In this document: positions 1 through 8,174 of the stretch, piece by piece
How positions within the stretch are numbered: position 1 is the first letter of the stretch
Layout: each line of letters opens with the position of its first letter
Assembly: GCF_900496975.1 (NCBI RefSeq)
Contig: NZ_UFQC01000048.1
Span: forward strand, 1 to 43,318
Source: Achromobacter veterisilvae
GTDB taxonomy: Bacteria; Pseudomonadota; Gammaproteobacteria; Burkholderiales; Burkholderiaceae_B
Reading direction: 5' to 3'
Length of the DNA: 43,318 nt
Made by a program: the position numbers and the translations under genes
Notes under the pieces: model-generated
Databases searched by the model: none
What the model saw: the letters and a program-made list of their open reading frames with translations, nothing else
What the model was told of the DNA's origin: nothing

Positions 1-1318
1 CGCGGCCGCCGGCGGCCGCGCGGGGCTGGCCTTGCGCCGGACGTCCTTCAGCCGGGCGCGAACGGCCGGCATTGGCGTTGCCGCCGCGGCCGTTGCGGTT
101 GCCGCCGCCGCGCGGGCTGCGGCCGTCTTCCTCGCGTTCCTGGCGTTCGAACGCCGCGGCGCTGGTCGCGGGCGGCGTCCAGCCTTCCACGGGCTTGCGC
201 TCGATGGTCTTCTTGATCAGGCGCTCGATGTCCTTGAGCAGCTTGATTTCGCTGCTGTCGACCAGCGAGACCGCGGCACCGGTGGCGCCGGCGCGGCCCG
301 TGCGGCCGATGCGGTGCACGTAGTCTTCCGGCACGTTGGGCAGCTCAAAGTTCACCACCTGGGGCAACTGGTCGATGTCCAGGCCGCGGGCGGCGATGTC
401 GGTCGCGACCAGCACCGTCACGGTGCTGTCCTTGAAACCGGCCAATGCTCGGGTGCGGGCCGATTGGCTCTTGTTGCCGTGGATGGCGGCGGCGGTCAGG
501 CCGTCCTTCACCAGTTTTTCGGCCAGGCGGTTGGCGCCGTGCTTGGTGCGGGTGAACACCAGCACCTGGTGCCAGCCGCTTTCGCGGATGATGTGGCTGA
601 TGAGATCGCGCTTGTGATGCTGGTCGACCATATGCACCGTCTGGGTGACCAGCTCGGTGGCGGTGTTGCGCGGGGTGACCGAGACTTCGCCCGGGTTGTT
701 CAGCACGCCGCGCGCCAGGGTGCGGATCTCGTCGGAGAACGTGGCCGAGAACAGCAGGTTCTGGCGTTGCTTGGGCAGCAGCGCGAGGATCTTGCGGATG
801 TCGCGGATGAAGCCCATGTCCAGCATGCGGTCGGCTTCGTCCAGCACCAGGATCTCGACGCCGGACAGGTCGACCGTTTTCTGGCCGCAGTGGTCCAGCA
901 GGCGGCCCGGGGTGGCGACCAGGATGTCCAGCGGCTTTCTCAGCGCGGAGATCTGGGGGTTGATATTGACGCCGCCGAACATCACCATGGACGTCAGCGA
1001 GGTGTATTTGCCGTAGGTCTGCACCGATTCCGCGACCTGCGCGGTCAGTTCGCGCGTCGGGGTCAGGATCAGGCAGCGGGGGCGGCCGGGCTTTCTCAGC
1101 TCGGGCTTTTTCTGCATCAGCAGGTGCAGGATGGGCAGCGTGAAGCCCGCGGTCTTGCCAGTGCCGGTCTGCGCGGCGGCGAGCAGGTCGCCGCCTTTCA
1201 GGACCTGGGGAATGGCCTGGGCCTGGATGGGGGTGGGCGCGGTGTAGCCGGTATCGGCAATGGCGCGCAACAGGGAATCAGCCAGCCCGAGGTCGGCGAA
1301 AGGGGAAGAGGTAGTCAA
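1..1318 (-). CDS. rhlE: DEAD-box ATP-dependent RNA helicase, RhlE type (C-terminus beyond window)
   Basis: An RNA helicase that unwinds short RNA duplexes with ATP, probably in ribosome assembly or RNA turnover in the cytoplasm. Translating the minus strand from a TTG at 1318, which has a GGAG ribosome site five bases upstream, gives the full motif set: Q motif (Gln near residue 32), motif I AQTGTGKT at about 49-56, PTRELT near 87, the DEAD box as VLDEADRMLDMGF near 158-170, SAT near 191, and HRIGRTGRAG near 335-345. A basic Gly/Arg/Asn-rich tail with RGG-like blocks follows and is cut by the window edge after 439 codons, so the stop is not seen. The tail is typical of RhlE and is thought to bind RNA. 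Family assignment is secure; RhlE rather than another DEAD-box paralogue is inferred from the motif wording and tail. Confidence 0.9.
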   Translation of the reverse strand, partial: MTTSSPFADLGLADSLLRAIADTGYTAPTPIQAQAIPQVLKGGDLLAAAQTGTGKTAGFTLPILHLLMQKKPELRKPGRPRCLILTPTRELTAQVAESVQTYGKYTSLTSMVMFGGVNINPQISALRKPLDILVATPGRLLDHCGQKTVDLSGVEILVLDEADRMLDMGFIRDIRKILALLPKQRQNLLFSATFSDEIRTLARGVLNNPGEVSVTPRNTATELVTQTVHMVDQHHKRDLISHIIRESGWHQVLVFTRTKHGANRLAEKLVKDGLTAAAIHGNKSQSARTRALAGFKDSTVTVLVATDIAARGLDIDQLPQVVNFELPNVPEDYVHRIGRTGRAGATGAAVSLVDSSEIKLLKDIERLIKKTIERKPVEGWTPPATSAAAFERQEREEDGRSPRGGGNRNGRGGNANAGRSRPAEGRPAQGQPRAAAGGR

Positions 1319-1621
1319 GACAACTCCAACGGCAGCCCGTCGCTCAAGTTGAGAGACTCCAATCCAGGCGGACGAACAAGGAGAAATGGGAAGCGCCCTG
1401 ATGGGCGAAGCTTGGCAGCGAAGGGCCTAGCGGACGTGTGCAGATTGGCAAAGCACACAGCCGGATTGTAGCCGATGTCGCGTTGCAGCACCGCCGGGGA
1501 CCCACCAGTGAGTATCACTAAGTAACAAATTGCAGTGCCTATGCACCAAATAAGCGTTTTCCCTAGGCCCCACTCCCTATAATCCGTCCGCTTTCATCCA
1601 TTTGAAGAATAAAGGATCGCT
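1319..1621. promoter_or_regulatory. Divergent intergenic region between rhlE and the DUF945 gene
   Basis: This 303-base gap holds no convincing gene. On the plus strand a perfect TATAAT lies at 1578-1583, about 39 bases before the DUF945 start, but no good -35 box sits 16-18 bases upstream. On the minus strand a TACAAT at 1465-1470 could be the rhlE -10 box, which would give a leader of roughly 140 bases. Long leaders are common in cold-inducible helicase genes, but nothing here proves such control. Confidence 0.4.
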
Positions 1622-3097
1622 ATGAAGAAATCGGCAGTAGTAGGCGTCGTCGTCGCGCTGGGCGCGGTCTGGACCGGCACGGCCTGGTACACGGGCCAGA
1701 AGGCCGAGGCCTTCGTCAAGCAATCGATCGATCAGGCGAATGCCGAGCTCCAGAAGTTCGGCGAGAAGTGGGGCGTGACGCCCGTGGTCGAACTGATGTC
1801 GTTCGAGCGCGGCGTGTTTTCGTCCACCGAGCGCTACCGCGTGAAGTTCACCACGCCGGCCGCCGAAGGCAAGCCGGCCCAGGAACACGACATCCAGTTC
1901 GTCGAATACCTGGACCACGGCCCCTTCCCGCTGTCGAACCTGAAGTCGGGTTCCTTCGCGCCCGCCATGGTGGCCAGCCGCTTCCAACTGGAAGAGACGC
2001 CCGCCGTGAAGGAGTGGTTCGCCGCGACCAAGGGCGCCGCTCCCCTGTCTGGCGCGTATAGCGTCAGCTACGCGAAGAACGCTTCGGGCACGTTCGACAT
2101 GGCGCCCGTGGAATTCGCCAAGGACGACACCAGCCTGGTGTTCTCGGGCATGAAGGGCGACGTCACCTACGCCACCGACAGCCGGCGCGGCACGGTCGCG
2201 CTATTGGCCGACAGCCTGGTGATGAAGGGTCCGGCGTCCGACGAAAGCGACATCGTGAGCATGGCCATGCAGGGCCTGACCCTGACCAGCGACATGGCGC
2301 CCGCCAAGAACGAGATGTACGTGGGCAGCCAGAAGCTGGGCCTCAAGAACTGGACGATCACCTCCAGGGAGAAGCCGCCCGTCCAATTGAAGGACACCGT
2401 CATCGCCGTCGACATGACGGAAGCCGACGCGACCATGGGCGCCAAGATGGCCGTCGACTTCGGCATGATCAACGTCCAGGAAAAGGACGTGGCCGGCCTG
2501 AAGCTGGCCGTCGACGTGAAGCGCCTGGACGCGAAGGCGTTCAAGGCCTTGAACGACGTCTACGAAGCCGCTTCGCGCCGCATGTTGCAGAGCAAGGGCG
2601 AAGAGCAGGCTCCCCAGTTCACGGATGAAGAGAAGCAGGTGCTGAAGACCAACGTCGAACTGTTGCTGGCCGGCAACCCGACGCTGTCCGTGTCGCCGCT
2701 GGAAGTGCGCACCGCCAACGGCACCTCGACCTTCAACCTGGACCTGGACCTGACCAAGCCGGCTTCGATGGACGGCGAGTTCGCCGAGACGGCGATGGAA
2801 GTCATACGCAAGCTGAACGCCAAGCTGGTGCTGTCCAAGGGCAACCTGGGCGACCTGATGGCCATCGAGCCGCAGATGCGCGGCGTGCCGGCGGAACAGG
2901 CCGCGCAGACCGCCAAGGGCCAGGCCGAAATGGTGGGCACCATGGCCACGGCGATGGGCATGGCCAAGGTCGAGGACGGCAACATCGTCACCTACCTGAA
3001 CTACGCCGACGGCGAGGTGGACTTCAACGGCAAGAAGATGCCGGTCGAACAGTTCATGATGATGGTCATGAGCGGCGTCATGGGCGGCGCCCGCTAA
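1622..3097 (+). CDS. DUF945 (YdgA-like) exported or membrane-anchored protein
   Basis: A 491-residue protein of the DUF945/YdgA family, a poorly understood envelope family of Gram-negative bacteria. The N-terminus is one hydrophobic segment after two lysines (residues 5-23), an uncleaved anchor or signal sequence; the rest is soluble and rich in beta-prone, alternating sequence typical of the family. The start at 1622 has an AAGGA ribosome site nine bases upstream and a TATAAT box just before it. The gene stands alone and is followed by a strong intrinsic terminator. The family call rests on overall sequence character and length (family members are about 450-520 residues). The biochemical function is unknown and I do not propose one. 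Confidence 0.75.
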   Translation: MKKSAVVGVVVALGAVWTGTAWYTGQKAEAFVKQSIDQANAELQKFGEKWGVTPVVELMSFERGVFSSTERYRVKFTTPAAEGKPAQEHDIQFVEYLDHGPFPLSNLKSGSFAPAMVASRFQLEETPAVKEWFAATKGAAPLSGAYSVSYAKNASGTFDMAPVEFAKDDTSLVFSGMKGDVTYATDSRRGTVALLADSLVMKGPASDESDIVSMAMQGLTLTSDMAPAKNEMYVGSQKLGLKNWTITSREKPPVQLKDTVIAVDMTEADATMGAKMAVDFGMINVQEKDVAGLKLAVDVKRLDAKAFKALNDVYEAASRRMLQSKGEEQAPQFTDEEKQVLKTNVELLLAGNPTLSVSPLEVRTANGTSTFNLDLDLTKPASMDGEFAETAMEVIRKLNAKLVLSKGNLGDLMAIEPQMRGVPAEQAAQTAKGQAEMVGTMATAMGMAKVEDGNIVTYLNYADGEVDFNGKKMPVEQFMMMVMSGVMGGAR

Positions 3098-3118
3098 ACG
3101 CAGGTCGCAGCCGTAGCA

Positions 3119-3155
3119 AAGGCCGCCGCAGCCCCAGGGCGCGGCGGCCTTTTTT
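3119..3155 (+). terminator. Intrinsic terminator of the DUF945 gene
   Basis: A nine-base-pair stem, GGCCGCCGC (3121-3129) with GCGGCGGCC (3141-3149), is followed by six T residues. It lies 23 bases after the DUF945 stop and also separates it from the convergent amidohydrolase gene. Confidence 0.9.
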
Positions 3156-3175
3156 CATGGCCGGGGCCTTCCGGG

Positions 3176-4384
3176 TCAGAACGGCAGGGCGCCGGCCGCC
3201 AGTTCCCCATTGCGCAGCACCGCCACGTGGAAGCGCTTGTCGGCGGCTTTCAGGATGTCTTCGGTGGGATCGCCCTGCACCAGCAGCAGGTCGGCCGCGT
3301 TGCCGTCGGCGATCACGCCATGGCGGTCCATGCCCATCAGGTCGTGCCCGCGCGACGTGCCCGCGATCAGCGCGTCCACGGGCGTCATGCCGAACTCCAC
3401 CATGTAGGCCAGCTCCATGGCGTTTTCGCCGTGCAGGTTGAACGGCGTGCCGGCGTCGGTGCCCATGGCGATGCGGCCGCCCGCCTTGTAGTACATCTGG
3501 AACGATTCGCGGTGGCGTTGCTCCACCGCGCGCGCCTTTTCGACCGCGTAGGCGGGGATGCCGTTGTCGGCATTGGCGATGATGTTGCGCACCGCGGCGA
3601 TGGTGGGGACCAGGTAGGTCTGCGCGTCGAGCATTTCGCGCAGGCAGTCGTCGTCCATGAAGATGCCGTGCTCGATCGAGTCGATGCCCGCGCGCACCGC
3701 GTTCAGGATGCCCTGCGTGCCCTGGGCGTGGCTGGCGGTGCTCTTGCGGAAGCGCTTGGCCTCGTGCACGCCCGCCTTCATTTCGTCGAAACTGTAGTGC
3801 GCGTCCATCGGATTGACCCCCGGCGTCATGACGCCGCCGGTGGCCATGATTTTCACCAGGTCGCAGCCGGCATGGACCTGCTCGCGCACGGCCTTGACGA
3901 CGTCTTCACAGCCGTCGGCGATGCGGCCGATGCGGTTGCCGTGGCCGCCCGTCATGCAGATGATGCGGCCCGACGCCCGGATCGTGGGGCCGGGAAACAC
4001 GCCGCGCGCGATGGCGTCGCGCACGCCGAATTCCAGGTAGTCCTTGCCGCCGCAGTCGCGCACCGCGGTGACGCCGCCGCGCAGGCTGGCCTGGGCGTTT
4101 TCCAGCGCCGTCAGCGTGATCTGCGCGGGGCCCTGCTTGCTCAGGTGCGCGTTGGGATCGGCGCCGCCGGTATAGACCAGGTGGACGTGGCAATCGGCCA
4201 GGCTGGGCATCAGGGTCATGCCCGCGGTGCGCACCGTGGCGCCGGCGTAGCCGGAGAACTCGCCGGCCGGCGCCACGCGCGCCACGCGCTGGCCTTCGAC
4301 CAGCACGCCGTGGTTGGGCAGCAGGCCGCCCTTGCCGTCGAAAACCTGGCCGCCGATGAAGAGGGTCTGCGGTGTCGCCGTCAT
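3176..4384 (-). CDS. Metal-dependent amidohydrolase (imidazolonepropionase/prolidase-like)
   Basis: A 402-residue amidohydrolase-superfamily enzyme expected to hydrolyse an amide or peptide-like bond with a binuclear metal centre. Visible ligands are the HVH pair (His66, His68) after beta strand 1, a candidate carboxylated lysine Lys178 in VKIMATGG, His219 in SHAQG, His239 in EHG, and Asp310 in GTDAG. This set matches the cytosolic Xaa-Pro dipeptidase/Sgx9260-like group of the superfamily. The start has GGAG seven bases upstream. It sits 25 bases downstream of the ABC ATPase gene and is the last gene of that operon, so its substrate is probably a peptide or acyl-amino compound brought in by the importer. 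The exact substrate cannot be read from sequence. Confidence 0.85.
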   Translation of the reverse strand: MTATPQTLFIGGQVFDGKGGLLPNHGVLVEGQRVARVAPAGEFSGYAGATVRTAGMTLMPSLADCHVHLVYTGGADPNAHLSKQGPAQITLTALENAQASLRGGVTAVRDCGGKDYLEFGVRDAIARGVFPGPTIRASGRIICMTGGHGNRIGRIADGCEDVVKAVREQVHAGCDLVKIMATGGVMTPGVNPMDAHYSFDEMKAGVHEAKRFRKSTASHAQGTQGILNAVRAGIDSIEHGIFMDDDCLREMLDAQTYLVPTIAAVRNIIANADNGIPAYAVEKARAVEQRHRESFQMYYKAGGRIAMGTDAGTPFNLHGENAMELAYMVEFGMTPVDALIAGTSRGHDLMGMDRHGVIADGNAADLLLVQGDPTEDILKAADKRFHVAVLRNGELAAGALPF

Positions 4385-4409
4385 GTCTTGCTCCGGATGG
4401 CGCCTGGCC

Positions 4410-6140
4410 CTAGCCCTCCACCACGTCCAGTCCTTCGCGGGACATGGATTGCAGGCGGGGCATCAGGCCAAGCAGGTGTTGGCTGTAGGGATGCTGCGGG
4501 CGTTCGAAGAGGTCTTCCGTTTCGGCGACTTCCAGCAATTCGCCGTAGCGCATCACGCCCACGCGATCGCACATCTGGCGGATCACGGGCAGGTCGTGGC
4601 TGATGAACAGCATGGTCAGGCCGAGCTCTTCTTGCAGGTCCTTCAGCAGGTTCAGGATCTGCGCCTGGATGGAAACGTCGAGCGCCGACGTGGGCTCGTC
4701 GCAGATCAGGAAGCGGGGGCGCGTGGCCAGGGCGCGCGCGATGCAGATGCGCTGGCGCTGCCCGCCCGAGAACTCGTGCGGGAAGCGCTCGGCGGCGCGG
4801 TCGCCCAGGCCGACCACGTCCAGCAGGTCCGCCACGATGCGGCGCGCTTCGGCCTCGCTGGCGGCGAGCTTGTGGAAGCGGATGGGCTCGGCCACGATGT
4901 CCAGCACGCGCATGCGCGGGTTGAGCGAAGAGAACGGGTCCTGGAAGATCATCTGGATCTGCCGCCGGAACGGGTTCAACTGCTTTTCGCCCTTGAGCGC
5001 GGTGAGATCGACGCCGCCGAAATCGACCGAGCCTTCGCTGGGCGTGTACAAGCCCGAGATCAGCCGCGCCACGGTGGACTTGCCGGAGCCCGACTCGCCA
5101 ACCAGGCCGAAGACCTCGCCTTCGCCGATCGAGAAGTTGACGCGCTTGACCGCGTCCAGCGTGCGCTGGTTGCGCTTGAGCAGCGCGCTTTTCAGCACGA
5201 AGCGCATGCTCAGGTCGTGGACCTGCACCAGCGGGCCGCCGGTGCGCGCGCCGAAGTCGCGCCGCTGTCCCAGCCAGTGGGTGGCGAGGTCCAGCGGCTG
5301 AGCGGGCGTCTTCACGTCCTCGATGTAGGTGACGAGCGGGAAGCGCTTGAGCTTGATGTCGGGGCGCGGCACGGCCGAGATCAGGCTGCGCGTGTACGGA
5401 TGGTCGGGGTCGCCCAGGATTTTCGCGGTAGGGCCCTGTTCGACCAGCTTGCCGTGGTACAGCACCGCCACGCGGTCCGTCACGTCCGCGATCACGCCCA
5501 TGTCGTGCGTGATGATGATCATGCCCACCTGTTCTTCGCGGCACAGCTTTTTCAGCAGTTCCAGGATCTGCGCCTGGATCGACACGTCCAGCGCCGTGGT
5601 GGGTTCGTCGGCGATGATGACTTCGGGTTCGCAGCACAGCGCCAGCGCGATCACCACGCGCTGCCGCATGCCGCCGGAGAACTGGTGCGGGTACTGCTTG
5701 ACGCGCAGCTCCGGTTTGTCGATGCCGACCTGCACCAGCAACTGGATCGCGCGCTTCTTGGCTTCGTCGTGCGACAGGTTCAGGTGCACCTGCATGGTCT
5801 CGACCAACTGGCTTTCCACGGTCTGCAGCGGGTCCAGCGAGGTCAGCGGATCCTGGAAAATCATGCCGATCCGGCGGCCGCGGACCTTGCGCTTCTGGGC
5901 TGGGCTCAGCGTGTCGATGCGTTCGCCGTTCAGCAGCACCGCGCCGCCGGCCAGGCGCCCGGGCGCTTCCAGCAGGCCGATCACCGCGTTGCCGATGGTG
6001 GACTTGCCCGCGCCGGACTCGCCCACCACGCCCAGGATCTCGCCTTTCTCCAGGGACAGCGATACGCCGTCCACCGCCACCAGCGTGCCGCGGCGGCTGG
6101 GGAATTCGATGCGGATGTCTTCGATGTTCAACAGGGCCAT
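4410..6140 (-). CDS. Double ATPase of a peptide-type ABC importer (DppD-DppF fusion, GsiA-like)
   Basis: A 576-residue cytoplasmic protein with two complete ABC ATPase domains. Domain 1 has Walker A GESGAGKST at about 40-48, signature FSGGMRQR near 154-161 and Walker B VIIADEP near 174-180. Domain 2 has Walker A GESGSGKST at about 348-356, signature FSGGQRQR and Walker B FLICDEP. Each domain has the C-terminal oligopeptide-transporter extension with a PHPY or QHPY motif. Separate DppD and DppF proteins are fused here, as in the GsiA and YejF types. It drives the two permeases encoded just upstream; the gap to the permease gene is seven bases and a GAGGA ribosome site precedes the start. Confidence 0.93.
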   Translation of the reverse strand: MALLNIEDIRIEFPSRRGTLVAVDGVSLSLEKGEILGVVGESGAGKSTIGNAVIGLLEAPGRLAGGAVLLNGERIDTLSPAQKRKVRGRRIGMIFQDPLTSLDPLQTVESQLVETMQVHLNLSHDEAKKRAIQLLVQVGIDKPELRVKQYPHQFSGGMRQRVVIALALCCEPEVIIADEPTTALDVSIQAQILELLKKLCREEQVGMIIITHDMGVIADVTDRVAVLYHGKLVEQGPTAKILGDPDHPYTRSLISAVPRPDIKLKRFPLVTYIEDVKTPAQPLDLATHWLGQRRDFGARTGGPLVQVHDLSMRFVLKSALLKRNQRTLDAVKRVNFSIGEGEVFGLVGESGSGKSTVARLISGLYTPSEGSVDFGGVDLTALKGEKQLNPFRRQIQMIFQDPFSSLNPRMRVLDIVAEPIRFHKLAASEAEARRIVADLLDVVGLGDRAAERFPHEFSGGQRQRICIARALATRPRFLICDEPTSALDVSIQAQILNLLKDLQEELGLTMLFISHDLPVIRQMCDRVGVMRYGELLEVAETEDLFERPQHPYSQHLLGLMPRLQSMSREGLDVVEG

Positions 6141-6147
6141 GGCGTCC

Positions 6148-7074
6148 TCAGCGCAGCTTGGGGTTGAGCGCGTCGCGCAGCCAGTCGCCCAGCAGGTTGA
6201 CCGACAGCACCAGCGCCACCAGCGCGATGCCGGGGAAGATGGAGATCCACCACATGCCCGAGAACAGATAGCTGTTGCCGATGCGGATCAGCGTGCCCAG
6301 CGACGGCGCGGTGGGCGGGACGCCGACGCCCAGGAACGAGAGCGTGGCCTCGGTGATGATGGCGATCGCCAGGTGGATGGTGGCGATGACCAGCACCGGC
6401 CCCATCACGTTGGGCAGGATGTGCCGGCGCAGGATGGTGATGGGGCCGATGCCGATGAGGCGGGCCGCCTGCACGTATTCCTTGTTGCGTTCGACCAGCG
6501 TAGAGCCGCGCACGGTGCGCGCGTACTGCACCCATCCGGAGATGCCGATGGCGAAGATCAGGACGTACAGCGCGAGCTGGTCGTGCATGTCGCGCGGCAG
6601 CAGGCCGCGCGCCACGCCGTCGATCAGCAGCGCCACGAGGATGGCCGGAAACGATAGCTGCACGTCCGCGACGCGCATGATGAAGCTGTCGACGCGGCCG
6701 CCGGCGTAGCCGCTGATGAGGCCCAGGGTCACGCCCAGCACCATCGAGAACAGCACCGAGGCGAAGCCCACCAGCAGGGACACGCGCGACCCGTACAGCA
6801 CGGCCGACAGGATGTCGCGGCCCTGATCGTCGGTGCCCAGCAGGAAGTCGGGGCTGCCGCCTTCTTCCCAGGCGGGGGGCGTGTTGGCGTCCATGATGCT
6901 CAGGGAGGCCAGGTCAAACGGATTGTGCGGCGCGACCACGGGCGCGAACAGCGCGCCCAGCAGGATGGCCAGCGTGACGATCGCGGCGATGATGGCGCCG
7001 GGCGAACGCTTGAAGCTGTGCCAGAGGTCGCTGTCGGCGGCGCGGGCAAACATTGGAGCGATGCGAGCAATCAT
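6148..7074 (-). CDS. Peptide-type ABC transporter permease, DppC/OppC family
   Basis: An inner-membrane permease of 308 residues. It has a cytoplasmic N-terminus ending in SFKRSPGAIIA, typical of OppC/DppC proteins, a first membrane helix near residues 29-50, a large periplasmic loop, and a C-terminal BPD_transp_1 domain with the EAA-type loop (residues EYVQAARLIGIGPITILRRH). It should pair with the DppB-type permease encoded ten bases upstream to form the transmembrane channel. An AAGGA ribosome site lies before the chosen start; a second Met seven codons in is possible. Confidence 0.92.
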   Translation of the reverse strand: MIARIAPMFARAADSDLWHSFKRSPGAIIAAIVTLAILLGALFAPVVAPHNPFDLASLSIMDANTPPAWEEGGSPDFLLGTDDQGRDILSAVLYGSRVSLLVGFASVLFSMVLGVTLGLISGYAGGRVDSFIMRVADVQLSFPAILVALLIDGVARGLLPRDMHDQLALYVLIFAIGISGWVQYARTVRGSTLVERNKEYVQAARLIGIGPITILRRHILPNVMGPVLVIATIHLAIAIITEATLSFLGVGVPPTAPSLGTLIRIGNSYLFSGMWWISIFPGIALVALVLSVNLLGDWLRDALNPKLR

Positions 7075-7083
7075 GTTGGTTCC

Positions 7084-8055
7084 TTATTTGCTCTGCACGC
7101 GCAGACGCGGGTCCACGGCGAAATACAGCAGGTCGACGACCAGATTGATGACCACGAACATGAAGGCGATCAGCACCAGATAGGCCGCCATCACGGGGAT
7201 GTCCACCATGCTGATGGCCTGGATGAACAGCAACCCCATGCCGGGCCACTGGAACACGGTTTCCGTGATGATGGCGAACGCGATGATGGAGCCGAGCTGC
7301 AGCCCGGTGATCGTGATCACGGGAACCATCGTGTTCTTCAGCGCGTGGCGGAAATTGATCAGCCGTTCCGGCAGGCCGCGGGCGCGCGCGAATTTGATGA
7401 AATCGGCGCGCAGCACCTCCAGCATTTCGGCGCGCACCAGGCGCATGATCAGCGTCATCTGGAACAGGGCCAGCGTAATGGCGGGCATGATCAGCGCCAG
7501 CCAGCCCGATTTGGTCAGGAAGCCGGTGGTCCACCAACCCAGGCTGACCACGTCGCCGCGCCCGAAGCTGGGCAGCCATCGCAGTTGCACGCCGAACACC
7601 AGGATCAGCAGGATGCCGATCAGGAACGTGGGCAGCGAGATCCCGGCCAGCGAGATCGCCATGAACGCCTTGGACAGCACGCCGTGCCGCTTGAGCGCGG
7701 TGTAGATGCCCATCGGTATGCCGAGCGCCAGCGCCATGACGGCGGAAACGAAGGACAGCTCCAGCGTGGCGGGCATGCGTTCTTCGAGCAGTTCGCTGAC
7801 GGGGCGGCGCTGGCGGTACGAAATACCGAAGTCGCCCTGCGCCGCGTTGGAGACGAAGCGTGCGAACTGCACGACGAAGGGATCGTCCAGGCCGAGTTCG
7901 CCGCGCAACTGCGCGCGTTGTTCAGGCGTGGTGTCCTGGCCGACCATGCTGGCTATCGGGTCGCCTACATAGCGGAACATGGAGAACGCGATCAGCGCCA
8001 CCGTCAACATCACCAGCACCGACTGGATAAGCCGTTGCGCAATAAAGGAAAGCAT
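7084..8055 (-). CDS. Peptide-type ABC transporter permease, DppB/OppB family
   Basis: An inner-membrane permease of 323 residues. The N-terminal helix FIAQRLIQSVLVMLTVALIAF and the following periplasmic region with GDPI and a LRGELGLDDP motif are characteristic of DppB/OppB. The C-terminal permease domain carries the EAA loop with LRADFIKFARARGL. It is the first permease gene of the operon, 119 bases after the binding-protein gene, with an AAGGA ribosome site upstream. Confidence 0.92.
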   Translation of the reverse strand: MLSFIAQRLIQSVLVMLTVALIAFSMFRYVGDPIASMVGQDTTPEQRAQLRGELGLDDPFVVQFARFVSNAAQGDFGISYRQRRPVSELLEERMPATLELSFVSAVMALALGIPMGIYTALKRHGVLSKAFMAISLAGISLPTFLIGILLILVFGVQLRWLPSFGRGDVVSLGWWTTGFLTKSGWLALIMPAITLALFQMTLIMRLVRAEMLEVLRADFIKFARARGLPERLINFRHALKNTMVPVITITGLQLGSIIAFAIITETVFQWPGMGLLFIQAISMVDIPVMAAYLVLIAFMFVVINLVVDLLYFAVDPRLRVQSK

Positions 8056-8094
8056 TATCGGGTGCCCTCGTTTGCAGATAACGCCGGGCCGCGT

Positions 8095-8112
8095 TTCCGG
8101 CGGAGGCCGGAA
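8095..8112 (-). promoter_or_regulatory. Intercistronic stem-loop between binding-protein and permease genes
   Basis: Read on the minus strand, TTCCGGC and GCCGGAA form a perfect seven-base-pair stem around a four-base CTCC loop. No T tract follows. Such hairpins after a binding-protein gene often stabilise the upstream message and let the binding protein be made in excess over the permeases; that role is inferred. Confidence 0.5.
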
Positions 8113-8174
8113 GCGGGGCTGGGCCGGGCGCGCCCGGACGGCTCGCGCCGCCCGGGGCTGACATCGTCAGGGGA

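Noticed and set aside
4314..6167. A 617-codon plus-strand open frame across the ATPase gene
   Set aside because: It is antisense to a double ABC ATPase with all motifs; its translation is rich in His, Gln, Arg and Ala without domains, as expected for the opposite strand of a GC-rich gene.
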